64,000 nt of DNA, from NCBI RefSeq assembly GCF_001293685.1, contig NZ_BCAG01000003.1, positions 1,612,001 to 1,676,000 on the forward strand, in the 5' to 3' direction. A model generated the notes under the pieces. That model did not search any database. It was given only the letters and a program-made list of their open reading frames with translations, and had not been told where the DNA came from. The DNA is from Desulfatitalea tepidiphila. Its GTDB lineage: Bacteria; Desulfobacterota; Desulfobacteria; Desulfobacterales; Desulfosarcinaceae. The position numbers were made by a program, and so were the translations under genes. Below, one piece after another: positions 1-8,638 of the stretch (within the stretch, counting starts at the first letter, position 1; the number at the start of each line of letters is the position of its first letter).

Positions 1-874
1 TACCATCAGCCTCCACCAGCTTTTCAACCCGGTTTTCAAGCCATTTTTTCCCCGAACGGGCATAAAGTTCGCTTTTCCGGGCAACAGCCTTATCACCCGA
101 AACCCGAGCAAGCCAGTTCCCACCGATAAATAAAGCCGCTGCCTCACTGGTGCCGTGATTATTATCCTGGGATACAGCATAGCGGATGTTGCCATGGATT
201 CTTTCAAGATGATGGAAAATGAATTCCATCAAGGCTGGGCTTGGTTGATCCCACTGTTGCAAGACCAGAGCAGCATTCACAAGGTTGAAAACCCGAATGG
301 ATGCTTCCTGGCCGCATTTCCAGTTGGGCCCGGCATTGACCGGGTTTTCATCCGTCCAGTTTTGAAGCCATTCATTTAGAATCTGCAAGTGGTGCGGTTC
401 GCCGGATACGGCATAAGCTCGGGCTAGGGCAAGTACCCATTCAAACCTGGAAGCCTCCCAGATATTTTTGATATCGCCGAGATCAACGTCAAATTCATTC
501 AGGGCGGTCCAGTGCCTGCCGGGAGTCGTATTGCGGGCACCGTTAAAAGGGTTTAAAAACCAGTCAGGCGGGCTGCCTGTAAACCACCAACGCCTGGAAT
601 AGTAACGCAGATGACCCCCGGCAATTTGTTCTGCATCAGCTATCAGAGCGTGATTCCATTCATCCGGGCGATCCAACCGATTTTGCAAAGGCCGGAAAAA
701 ATCTCCCCTATTGTTAAAACCCAGCAGCGGGAAAAACCAGCGCCTCATTCCTGTCTTCAGGCTGAAACGGTACCAGGAAACGTAGGCTACGTTTCGCAAG
801 TCAAGGCGATGGATAAGATCAGCATACAATATTGTTTTTTTCAGGATAGAGATTTCTGTGCAGTTCCTTATCAT
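1..874 (-). CDS. Heparinase II/III-like protein, C-terminus beyond window edge
   Basis: An open frame runs from an ATG at 874 off the left end, giving the first 291 residues. The visible part is the all-alpha N-terminal domain typical of heparinase II/III and alginate-lyase relatives: an early segment rich in Trp and Tyr (RWWFTGSPPDWFLNPF), then WKCGQEASIR, then the family hallmark NNHGTSEAAALFIGGNW. The catalytic beta-domain would lie outside the window. A GAGG sits 8 bases before the ATG; an in-frame GTG lies 30 bases further upstream. It is the last visible gene of the minus-strand polysaccharide locus. Such proteins are often found in exopolysaccharide loci, where they may cleave or modify uronic-acid polymers; that role is inferred. 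Confidence 0.8.
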   Translation of the reverse strand, partial: MIRNCTEISILKKTILYADLIHRLDLRNVAYVSWYRFSLKTGMRRWFFPLLGFNNRGDFFRPLQNRLDRPDEWNHALIADAEQIAGGHLRYYSRRWWFTGSPPDWFLNPFNGARNTTPGRHWTALNEFDVDLGDIKNIWEASRFEWVLALARAYAVSGEPHHLQILNEWLQNWTDENPVNAGPNWKCGQEASIRVFNLVNAALVLQQWDQPSPALMEFIFHHLERIHGNIRYAVSQDNNHGTSEAAALFIGGNWLARVSGDKAVARKSELYARSGKKWLENRVEKLVEADG

Positions 875-955
875 TTCTGCAGCCTCGATACTCGCTCTGG
901 CCACCTTAAAGTTTTACGTCTGGAATGGCAAATGGGATTTTATAAGTGGCTTTCT

Positions 956-2008
956 TCATAACGCTGAAGCCTTCACTCGCTCAAAAACCCTGAAATGGGC
1001 CTCAGCCATGTATTCGATTGTGTATTTTTCTTTGGCCACATCCTGTAGCTGTCTACCCCAGTTCCGCAATTTCCAGCGATTATCCAAAACATCATCGATG
1101 AACCGTTCAACCTCCTGCTGATCACCAAAAGAAATAAAAGGCTGTCCAGCTTCCTTTGCCAGCCAGTATTCTGGACCATGGTAGCTATTATTGTCTATAA
1201 CTATACCTTTACCGTGCCTTGCAGCATTCATAACCAAAAGGCCTACGTTACCAGGACTCACTACTAAATCGGACCAGTCAAAATGGGGGTTCAAATCTTT
1301 TCCGTTTAACCTTCCAAACACTTTCAATCTTTCGTTGTTTTCCAAACCAGATGGAATCTCAAGTTTTTCCATACCAGGTCCGATTATCCTGATTCTAACA
1401 TCCGTTCTGGTTTGAGCAAGCCGAACCAAACGTTCAAGTTTTTTCCTCGGCTTAAAAGTGCCCACAAAAACAAAACGAAGCTCCTCATTTTCAGTGTTGA
1501 AGTAACCGGTCCGAAACTCATCCCTTCTAACTTCTGTATTATTAAAACTTATTGCCGAAGCACCATATTCTTTTTTTACCCGCCGGGCTACCTCTTCGCT
1601 ATAAACAAGACATCCTGCGGCCCGCTTAAATAGAAATCTTCGAATCATTACAAGAACGTTTAGTTTACTTTGTCCAAAGATTAACCCTCGCCACACCCAT
1701 CTATTCCAATATTGTTTGTTTTCTAAAAACAGAAAAAGCCTTGCCAGTTGCCGCAGGTTGATATCACAGCAAATCACGTCCCATGTTTCTTGGTTAAGCA
1801 GCTTTTTAAGGCCAAGTTGCCAGTAAAACCCGTTGCATCGCTTGGCAGGAACCTCAATGTATCTGTAACCGATCCTCATGTCCGGAGGCGCCAGCCCGGC
1901 AATTTGGCAAGGCTGAGCCGCAACAGTCAAATCGACTTTTCCGCTCAGTTCCCGGAAAAAGGATTCCCGATAATCTGGGGCGTGATCAATAATAAGTAAT
2001 ACCTTCAA
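956..2008 (-). CDS. Glycosyltransferase (GT-B fold, GT4-like)
   Basis: This 350-residue protein starts MKVLLIIDHAPDYRESFF, a Rossmann-type N-terminal half. The C-terminal half has the nucleotide-sugar-binding features of family-4-like enzymes: FVFVGTFKPRKKLERLVRLA at about 185-205, RIRIIGPG, and a late SPGNVGLLVMNAARHGKGIV stretch where the EX7E region normally sits (the first Glu is not conserved). It probably transfers a sugar from a nucleotide donor onto a lipid-linked intermediate at the inner face of the membrane. It lies 30 bases downstream of a sulfotransferase and upstream of the heparinase-like gene, all in one direction, so co-transcription is likely. Donor and acceptor cannot be read from the sequence. 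Confidence 0.8.
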   Translation of the reverse strand: MKVLLIIDHAPDYRESFFRELSGKVDLTVAAQPCQIAGLAPPDMRIGYRYIEVPAKRCNGFYWQLGLKKLLNQETWDVICCDINLRQLARLFLFLENKQYWNRWVWRGLIFGQSKLNVLVMIRRFLFKRAAGCLVYSEEVARRVKKEYGASAISFNNTEVRRDEFRTGYFNTENEELRFVFVGTFKPRKKLERLVRLAQTRTDVRIRIIGPGMEKLEIPSGLENNERLKVFGRLNGKDLNPHFDWSDLVVSPGNVGLLVMNAARHGKGIVIDNNSYHGPEYWLAKEAGQPFISFGDQQEVERFIDDVLDNRWKLRNWGRQLQDVAKEKYTIEYMAEAHFRVFERVKASAL

Positions 2009-2038
2009 AAATCATCCTAACAAAGTAGCTGAAATAAT

Positions 2039-2950
2039 TTATTCTCTGTAACCGTAAAACCTTAAAAGCGGCCAGCAAATAATTTTTGCCATCAGGCGGT
2101 ACCGCCGGGGAAGGCCGCTCCGACTAGATTTATTAGGATCAAAAACAAAGCTCCCGGCCATACGCATTTGATTGCCGCCAATATTGTGTCCCATGAAAAA
2201 AGGCTCTCTTCGCATTATCTTTTCTTTAACCCTACATAGATTGATCCCGGCAAACGCCTCAATTCGTCCCATCTCTTGGACCGGGGAAAAAATGATATCC
2301 TCGTAGCGTACCCGAAGAAATCGTTCCTTCCCGAATCTTCTTGTCACTTCCGCAAATAGGTTACCAATTATCCAACTCACACAGCTTAATAATAAAAATA
2401 ACCAGAAAAAGCGCTTTGGCTGAAATCGTCGCCGAAGAAACTTAAATCCGTGACCTATAGTTAGCCGGTGGTAGTTGCTTTCCAGTATTCGGGCCGGATG
2501 CCGAACGAGGTGGATAACCCTGCTCGATGGAACAAAACGTAGTAAAAACAGAGCACGAGTGATTTCCTTGGAGGAATCTACGATGACACATTTACCATCT
2601 AAGCATACCGCTTCAGCGATATATTCCGAAATTTCCGCCAGATTGTTTACCCATTTTTGACCGCGCTTTGCCATGATTGTCCAAAGCAGATTCCTGATAT
2701 GCGCTTGCTTGACCGAAGCCCGAACGGCATCATCCCATGCATTTCCGGAAATCATCTCATACCGTCGCCGAACTCCCGACCAGAAAGGACAATCACTAAA
2801 TGCTTCACCGCAACTGCATAAGGCCTCATAACGCCCCATGCCTGAGACCAGTTCTCCCAAACTTTCCACACTGTCAGCATTACCCAGCATCCCGTCGAGC
2901 ATGGTAGATCCGCTGTGCCCCCGGCCTGCTATGTAGATCCATGCTTTCAT
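2039..2950 (-). CDS. Sulfotransferase family protein
   Basis: A 303-residue PAPS-dependent sulfotransferase-like protein. The 5'-phosphosulfate-binding loop is visible at the start (IAGRGHSGSTMLDGML, about residues 7-22), and a 3'-phosphate-binding segment appears at about residue 145 (VIHLVRHPARILESNY), preceded by VIVDSSKE. A Cys-rich patch (ALCSCGEAFSDCPFW) after the first helix is common in bacterial members. Its start codon overlaps the stop of the upstream polymerase gene by 4 bases, so translation is probably coupled. Together with the second sulfotransferase at 4416-5333 it suggests sulfate groups on the exported glycan. The acceptor is unknown. Confidence 0.85.
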   Translation of the reverse strand: MKAWIYIAGRGHSGSTMLDGMLGNADSVESLGELVSGMGRYEALCSCGEAFSDCPFWSGVRRRYEMISGNAWDDAVRASVKQAHIRNLLWTIMAKRGQKWVNNLAEISEYIAEAVCLDGKCVIVDSSKEITRALFLLRFVPSSRVIHLVRHPARILESNYHRLTIGHGFKFLRRRFQPKRFFWLFLLLSCVSWIIGNLFAEVTRRFGKERFLRVRYEDIIFSPVQEMGRIEAFAGINLCRVKEKIMRREPFFMGHNIGGNQMRMAGSFVFDPNKSSRSGLPRRYRLMAKIICWPLLRFYGYRE

Positions 2951-4170
2951 TCTTTTCCATCACCTAACTGGAAAATTTTGACTTGTAGTTCTTTTGTCAT
3001 AGGTATCGCGCGATCCCTTTTCATTCTATACAATAAACTCAAATAACCAATCAGCAAAGAGGCAATAATGAATAAGGGCCGTGCCTTATAAAAATCTCCA
3101 GATTTAGAGCCTTCGAGCAATGCCCATAAGTATGCGGCTAAAAAAGCTGCAGGTAAAGGATCCCTTATGATAATGGATTGCGCCCAGGCCTTATAAAAAA
3201 TTGCCAACGGAATTGATACAACAATCATCAAAAGGATAATGCCAGTAATGCCCCCGTCTATACCTACTTGCAAAAAGAGGTTGTGAGGATAAATGTTTAC
3301 GACGCTTGCTTCTCCGAGCCCATGGCCAAGAACCGGAGCTTGTAAAATCTTATTGAGGGATTGAGCCCATATCTCTCCACGCCCTCCTGCTTGAATTTCA
3401 TCTCCTAAAAACAACCTTTGTAATCTGCTGAGAGTCCTTGCCGGAATTAGGGTAAAAACAAAGTAACCAGCTAAGGCCATGGCAATAAGCCTGGCGGCTA
3501 AGGAAGAAATAACTTTCTTAATTGTCTTCCTTTGGGGCCAATAGTAAATCATGTATAAAGTTCCTACAAGTCCGCTGAAAAGAAGAGCGCCTCTAGATAA
3601 TACAGTGATGAGCCCTAAACCATTTATAAATAATATCAAGAGCCAAAGTAACTTTTTTTTCCCGCTATCTGTGAAAACAAACGGCAAAGCTATACAAAAT
3701 GCAAGTGATATAAACGACCCTAAAGCCAAGTAGCCTAACGCATCTTCGTTAAATAACTTCCGATAATCCCCCTCGGTTTTCATAAATCCGTAAAGAACAA
3801 TTAGCGACAAGGCCGAACCTGAAAAAATGATAATCCAAGCAATTGTGTGGAAAAACTTTTCAGACCATGACAAACTGCAAAGGATTCCGATGCTTAAACT
3901 TGATATTAAAAAACAACCTGCGATTAAAACTTCTCTATAGTTCGTAAAAGGAAAGGAGGTTGCAAGCAAATATATGAACAAAAGAAACAGAAAAAACCAC
4001 CATGATAACTGCCAAGAATTAACTGACCAGTTTCGATTTGACAGAACAGCAAAATTAAAAAGAGCTATTGCTAAAAAAAAATAAAGGGATTCCGAAAAGC
4101 CTAGCAATCCGCGAAGGGCTGGAGCTACAATCAATAAGGCTCCTGCTATTGCTGCTAAGTAATGACCCAT
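2947..4170 (-). CDS. O-antigen ligase/polymerase family membrane protein (Wzy/WaaL type)
   Basis: A 407-residue polytopic membrane protein with roughly ten to twelve hydrophobic helices and a large loop in the second half. The Wzy_C-type signature is present: GRGEIWAQSLNKI, then LGHGLGEASV and the conserved PHNLFLQVGIDGG. Such proteins join lipid-linked repeat units at the periplasmic face, acting either as a polymerase or as a ligase. Here the neighbours (flippase upstream, glycosyltransferase and two sulfotransferases) favour polymerisation of an exopolysaccharide or O-antigen unit. The ATGA overlap with the downstream sulfotransferase indicates a shared transcript. The 245 bases upstream (4171-4415) are AT-rich and hold no convincing gene. 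Confidence 0.85.
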   Translation of the reverse strand: MGHYLAAIAGALLIVAPALRGLLGFSESLYFFLAIALFNFAVLSNRNWSVNSWQLSWWFFLFLLFIYLLATSFPFTNYREVLIAGCFLISSLSIGILCSLSWSEKFFHTIAWIIIFSGSALSLIVLYGFMKTEGDYRKLFNEDALGYLALGSFISLAFCIALPFVFTDSGKKKLLWLLILFINGLGLITVLSRGALLFSGLVGTLYMIYYWPQRKTIKKVISSLAARLIAMALAGYFVFTLIPARTLSRLQRLFLGDEIQAGGRGEIWAQSLNKILQAPVLGHGLGEASVVNIYPHNLFLQVGIDGGITGIILLMIVVSIPLAIFYKAWAQSIIIRDPLPAAFLAAYLWALLEGSKSGDFYKARPLFIIASLLIGYLSLLYRMKRDRAIPMTKELQVKIFQLGDGKE

Positions 4171-4415
4171 AACAGATGGTTTTCGTGATATACTTATGAC
4201 TTATTGTGCTTCAAAAGATGACATTTACGCCTAAGGCTCAGTGCCGGATAATTGTAATCATATTATTGCTCGGCACTCGAACCAGCTTGGCCAAGAATAG
4301 GCAGCGATTTTTTTATTCTGGTGGCTATAAGTGCCACTTTATCCATAACTTCCTGTTTATAATAAAATTCTGTTTATTCCCCAAGCTCAACTATTTTCAT
4401 TGCGTGACTCAGAGG

Positions 4416-5333
4416 TTAACACTTTTCCTGGTTTTCGGGACAACCTTGAAAGGGAAAATGTTTCCAGGCCACTAAGCTTCTACTAAAAATGCGTTCTAAT
4501 TTTTCGATCTGGGGCATAAATTTATCGTACATGTCTTTCAATACATCATTTTTAATTATCGGCTTTTCTAATTTTTGGGTGGAAACAGCACTAGCGACTC
4601 GCTTTGCAATGCCAAATGACTTGTATATACCAAAATTTCTTTTTTGTTTTCCCAGAAATTTAATTGCATCAGTTACAAATTTTAAACGTATTCGGCTGCT
4701 TACATTTAGAACGGGGAAACTACTTGCTTCAAAACATGGAACATCTAAAAAATCATAAATTTTCTCGTAAAATTTTACAGGATTCTCTTTTAAATCGTCA
4801 AAAAGCACTATACAAACTTTATCAGGAGAAACAAGCTGATACAATTTTTCAATCTGATCTCCTAAAGCACACCTATTTTCATACAATAACATTAAATGGC
4901 TTGGGCATCTTTTTGGAATATTGAGCCCCATCCTACGATTCTTTTGAAGCTTCCAAGCGATGTTAAAATTATTCTGATTTTCATATCCACCGCGGAGGGC
5001 TTGACCATGCAATGAAATAGCCATCTCATAGGGATTCCTGATTGAAACCAAAAATTTCGCATTTGTGGAATATTTTAGTATTTCAGGTACTGCCGTTTGA
5101 GAATAAAGGTAACCGGTTGATGCTTCTCCTACAATTATATGATGCTTTTTTGCTTTTGAGAAAAGGGATTCGTAAACTTTTAACGAATTAATTCCCCTTG
5201 GTATTTCTTTTTCAAAAAAATGTGGCTCCTTTGGATCTGAAATAAAAATATTAGGGTGCTGAGAAATTTGAAATGCGATAGATGTCGTGCCGCACTTGGG
5301 GGCACCTATAAAAAAGAAATTTGGTTTTATCAA
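4416..5333 (-). CDS. Sulfotransferase (heparan-sulfate-type fold)
   Basis: A 305-residue sulfotransferase of a different subfamily from the one at 2039-2950. It begins MIKPNFFFIGAPKCGTTSIA; GAPKCGTTS is the classical PAPS 5'-phosphosulfate loop. DPKEPHFFEKE follows at about residues 33-43, as in heparan-sulfate and NodH-like enzymes. The 3'-phosphate-binding region is KFLVSIRNPYEMAISLHGQ at about 95-113. The coding sequence is clearly AT-rich compared with genes after 8 kb. It lies 32 bases after the flippase and reads the same way. It likely sulfates a sugar of the polymer built by this locus, inferred from context. Confidence 0.85.
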   Translation of the reverse strand: MIKPNFFFIGAPKCGTTSIAFQISQHPNIFISDPKEPHFFEKEIPRGINSLKVYESLFSKAKKHHIIVGEASTGYLYSQTAVPEILKYSTNAKFLVSIRNPYEMAISLHGQALRGGYENQNNFNIAWKLQKNRRMGLNIPKRCPSHLMLLYENRCALGDQIEKLYQLVSPDKVCIVLFDDLKENPVKFYEKIYDFLDVPCFEASSFPVLNVSSRIRLKFVTDAIKFLGKQKRNFGIYKSFGIAKRVASAVSTQKLEKPIIKNDVLKDMYDKFMPQIEKLERIFSRSLVAWKHFPFQGCPENQEKC

Positions 5334-5365
5334 TCAATCCCTCCAGATAAAAGACCCTTTTCGAA

Positions 5366-6706
5366 TCAGGCTATTTTGGGAAAATACCCAGTAGTCTTGC
5401 CGAACTTCAATTTTATATAGCCCAGCGTAGCGATGTTCCAAGTCATAAGGCTGAACATTGCTGCCGTGGCTGCCCCATGAATTCCATAGGAGGGTATGAG
5501 CATAAAATTAAGGCCTACATTGGCAAAAGCAGTAGCGAAAACAATATTTCTGAAAACCCTCTGGTTGCCCGTCATGTTCATGAAAAGGCCGGTTGCGCCA
5601 GATATGGAATTAACGAACTGCCCTAGTACAACCAGCAAAAGGGCCGGGTAAGCAACAGTAAATTCGGGTCCAAAGGCTATATGCAATACCGGTTTCCCGA
5701 CAATAACAAGGGACAGCAGAATCGGTGTAGTCGTCCAGAAAATTAGTTTTGCTGATCTCTTAGCTACATAAAATAGCTCATCCGTCTTTCCAGAATGAAA
5801 AAGTTCGGAAAATTTTGGTCCAGCCATGGAATTTACTGCAGTTAAGACAAAGGATGTCAAGGTTGCAAGCTTTACAGCAATAGCATAATAGCCCACCTCA
5901 GCCTCGCTGCGAAACATGCCCAGCATGATTACTCCGGTCTGGCCGATGACAAATGTCATCGTCGCCGTCATGAGCATAGGAAAAGAGATGGAAAGAATAT
6001 CAAAGATTGACATGGTCTGAACGGGATCATCCGTATACATCCTTTTCCTGAATGAATAGTCCATAATGATCCAGCCAAGAATCCCGGTCATCGCAAACCC
6101 ACCAAGCAGAGCATAAACCGGCACATCCCGGGTAGGCAACAATAGGCCTATCGATATGAGTAGCAGGAGGTTAAATCCCTGTGGCAGAATCTGCATGATA
6201 GCAAAAGTCTTTATCAGCCGAAGCCCCCGAACGGCCTGGGTGTTTAGCTCTGTCAATGATTTAAAGACCACAAAAATCGCCGCCATGGAAAAATAAGAAG
6301 ACAGATGAGGCTTGGAAAAAATCCTATCCGAGATAAAGTCTGCGGCAAGTAAAAACAGAGTTGCAGTTAACACAGATGCAGTGATAACGATCCATTGGGT
6401 TTTGCGATAGACTTTAAATGCAGAAGTGGGGGAATATTTTACTAAGTGCTCCGGGATTAACCGAAGCAGAGATGTTTTGGTGCCCAAGACAGTAAAAATA
6501 CTTACAAGCATCAGAAAGGACTGCATAACTGCAACAATTCCCATAACTTCTGCGCCGTAAACTCGGGCAATGATAATGCTGGCAACAAGCCCCAAGGCAG
6601 TAGCTGCTACACGGGCTGACAGTGCCCAGACAGATCCGGTCAAGATTTCTGAGAAACGCTGATCAGTTGTGAGGTTATGGAGTGTTTGTTTGAGTATTCT
6701 GATCAT
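5366..6706 (-). CDS. Polysaccharide flippase, Wzx/MATE-like
   Basis: A multi-spanning protein of the polysaccharide transporter (PST/MVF) superfamily with about 12-14 hydrophobic segments. The start MIRILKQTLHNLTTDQRFSE at 6706 leads into the typical first helix (GSVWALSARVAATALGLVAS). The frame stays open 38 codons further to 6820, but that extension has no transporter character and runs antisense to the transposase remnant, so the internal ATG is preferred; neither start has a strong ribosome-binding site. The family moves undecaprenyl-linked repeat units from the inner to the outer leaflet. It is the first gene of the minus-strand polysaccharide locus, and its 5' end abuts the IS remnant. 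Confidence 0.85.
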   Translation of the reverse strand: MIRILKQTLHNLTTDQRFSEILTGSVWALSARVAATALGLVASIIIARVYGAEVMGIVAVMQSFLMLVSIFTVLGTKTSLLRLIPEHLVKYSPTSAFKVYRKTQWIVITASVLTATLFLLAADFISDRIFSKPHLSSYFSMAAIFVVFKSLTELNTQAVRGLRLIKTFAIMQILPQGFNLLLLISIGLLLPTRDVPVYALLGGFAMTGILGWIIMDYSFRKRMYTDDPVQTMSIFDILSISFPMLMTATMTFVIGQTGVIMLGMFRSEAEVGYYAIAVKLATLTSFVLTAVNSMAGPKFSELFHSGKTDELFYVAKRSAKLIFWTTTPILLSLVIVGKPVLHIAFGPEFTVAYPALLLVVLGQFVNSISGATGLFMNMTGNQRVFRNIVFATAFANVGLNFMLIPSYGIHGAATAAMFSLMTWNIATLGYIKLKFGKTTGYFPKIA

Positions 6707-6799
6707 GTAAAAATCCGATGATAATCTTGTCAAAAACGGCAACCCCAAAAAAAATCTCCCGCGATATTGAATCCGACTGAACCATAAAAAACGATGTCT

Positions 6800-7254
6800 C
6801 CCATTCCGGTAAAAAAACATGCCGCAGTCGAGGTGGAAAATAGACTAATTTTGCCAACCACCCTCACCTCAGGCTCTCACAGCGACTCGACCTATCTGCC
6901 CTATGCCACCATCTACAGCATGCACACCGATCAGAAAATCGATGCCGTCTATGCCGGCAAGGGCTATGCGGGCGCCCCGAATCGAAACTTTCCTGCCATG
7001 AACGAAATCGCTGACGGCATCATGCGAAAAAACAATATCAACGCTTGCCTTACCGAAACCGAAATTGCCAGAAACAAATCCATCTCCAAAAAACGATACA
7101 TTGTCGAACAGTACTTTGGCCTGGCTACCCTGTTTGATGATCGCAGTCGGGCACGGTTTACCACCATTTTTAAAAACGCATCGATGCCATGTTCAGACAA
7201 TTTGCCTTTAACTTGTGCAAAGGGGCCGGCATCCTAAGGCGCTTTCCCGCATAA
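6800..7254 (+). pseudogene. Decayed IS5-type transposase (C-terminal half, frameshifted)
   Basis: The frame contains motifs of the C-terminal DDE domain of IS5/IS1182-type transposases: a KKHAAVEVENRLIL-type segment, TYLPYATIYSMHTDQKIDAV, YAGKGYAGAPNRNF, and ISKKRYIVEQYFGLATLF followed by RARFTTIFKNA. The N-terminal half is missing. At about 7179 a one-base deletion shifts the frame; reading in the other frame restores AMFRQFAFNLCKGAGILRRF up to a stop at 7252-7254. Both defects mean it cannot encode an active transposase. No intact terminal inverted repeats were found. The remnant lies at the boundary between the AT-rich polysaccharide locus and the lipid-biosynthesis region. Confidence 0.8.
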
Positions 7255-7755
7255 GCGGTGGAAGAGGTGCGGCCTGGTGCCTTAAAACCAGGTAAATCGG
7301 CCCCAGACGGGGTCGATATGAGAGGAAAATGGGCCTCTTCTGATCCACAAAACCCCCTTCCCCGTTCGATGGGATGGGGCTGCAAATCGAAAAATTCTCT
7401 CCTGAAATCCAATATCGGCGATATGAGATTTCAATTCAAACCTCTCTTTTTATTATAGCTCCGCTTGGTGGCTTACAAAACCTGTACCCATTCAAAAGGC
7501 TGATAGCGTTTACTTACAGGGAAGATGCGGCGAGACAGTCCTAACCAGACAGGTTGATTTCTATGCCTTGCTATCGTTCGACTTTTCCGGCAGCCATTTA
7601 TCGTTTTTTGAATAGGTTCAATTGATTGCAGCCGATTCTAAATGACCGCTTATTCAACACTTTTTATGTGCGTCTGTCAATAATATGGTTTGGGGAATTG
7701 CGATTGTTCGCAGATAGGCTGGGATTCTAAGGAGTAATGGATTGATTTGAAGAGA
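7255..7755. other. Gene-poor stretch after the IS remnant
   Basis: About 500 bases with no convincing gene. A short hairpin (CCTGGT and ACCAGG around an 8-base loop) lies near 7271-7291, just after the transposase remnant, and may be part of the old element. Short open frames here lack ribosome-binding sites and recognisable motifs. Confidence 0.4.
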
Positions 7756-7782
7756 CCGGAAACCCGCCGAACGGGTTTCCGG
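7756..7782 (-). terminator. Stem-loop downstream of the ComEA-like gene
   Basis: An 11-bp perfect stem (CCGGAAACCCG pairing with CGGGTTTCCGG) around a 5-base loop lies 25 bases past the stop codon of the ComEA-like gene. The bases after it on the minus strand are U-rich but interrupted (TCTCTTCAAAT), so it is only a moderate candidate for intrinsic termination. Confidence 0.55.
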
Positions 7783-7806
7783 GGCCGCATGTTTGATCTT
7801 TTTCTG

Positions 7807-8094
7807 CTAAGTGTCTTTTACAACGATCCTGCCTTTGTTGAGTTCGAGTATTCGCTCTCCGATGCCTTTGATCTTCGTCAGGTCTTGGGGATTTTTAAAG
7901 GGACCGTTCTTGTCCCGAAATTCGACGATGCGTTGCGCATAGGCCTTGCCAATGCCTTCAAGCGTCATCAGTTTTTCCACATTAGCGGTGTTGATGTTCA
8001 CGATTCCCAACTCCTCGGAAATGGCTGGAACCGCCCATGACATTACCAAAGCCATCGTCAGCATCGTTGCAAAAATCATGGTCGCTCTTTTCAT
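7807..8094 (-). CDS. ComEA-like helix-hairpin-helix protein, secreted
   Basis: A 95-residue protein with an N-terminal signal peptide (charged MKRA, hydrophobic core ATMLTMALVMSWAV, likely cut after AIS). The mature part is one ComEA-type double helix-hairpin-helix unit: VNINTANVEKLMTLEGIGKA, then FRDKNGPFKNPQDLTKIKGI and GERILELNKGRIVV. This fold binds DNA without sequence specificity, as in the competence receptor ComEA, but stand-alone small versions are common in Deltaproteobacteria and their role is not established. A strong AAGGAGG-type site precedes the ATG. It is a single-gene unit with its own downstream hairpin. Confidence 0.85.
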   Translation of the reverse strand: MKRATMIFATMLTMALVMSWAVPAISEELGIVNINTANVEKLMTLEGIGKAYAQRIVEFRDKNGPFKNPQDLTKIKGIGERILELNKGRIVVKDT

Positions 8095-8638
8095 TCATCC
8101 TCCTTTTCTGGTTTTTTCTCTTTCTCGCAGTAATTTTCTTGCGCTTTCCGGACGCACCCTATTGCGCGGACTATTTGGCAATAAAAAATTTCATGGTCAA
8201 TACTAAAAAATTCGGTATTTTTTGTGGTACTAAATTACGTAGTTTAGTGATAATGATCGATTTTTGGTGGTTTTATAATCCACATTATCAGTATGATATG
8301 ATTTTTTGTGCGATTTGGTCAAAATATATAACTATATGACATAAGCCTATAATTAGAGGGAGGCCCACTGCGATTTTTTTTGAAAATCCGATGATTGTTT
8401 GGCCCCAATGGCACCAACAAGAGCCTTTCCCGCAAAAATTCATTTGCAGGTACCGCTAAAGAAATGATTCATGGCATTTTAAAAAGAGATCCAGGTGCCA
8501 TGCCGGCGGTCGTCGTCATTCTGACTTTTAAGCGATGCAGGGACTTTTTCGAGTTATCATGCGTTTGGGCTTGCCAAAATTTAGAACGTCGGTTATATGT
8601 CATATTTTTTAATCAAATCAATGTAATATGGTTGATTT
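8095..8638. other. AT-rich intergenic region before the PfaC-like gene
   Basis: About 540 bases separate the ComEA-like gene from the PfaC-like gene; they are transcribed in opposite directions, so both promoters should lie here. The 8160-8345 part is strongly AT-rich. I could not fix a convincing -35/-10 pair. A short open frame at 8395-8649 has no motif or ribosome-binding site and runs into the start of the synthase gene. Confidence 0.4.

Noticed and set aside
7258-7458. 66-codon frame after the IS remnant
   Set aside because: No homology-like features or translation signal; it overlaps hairpin sequence likely left from the old element.
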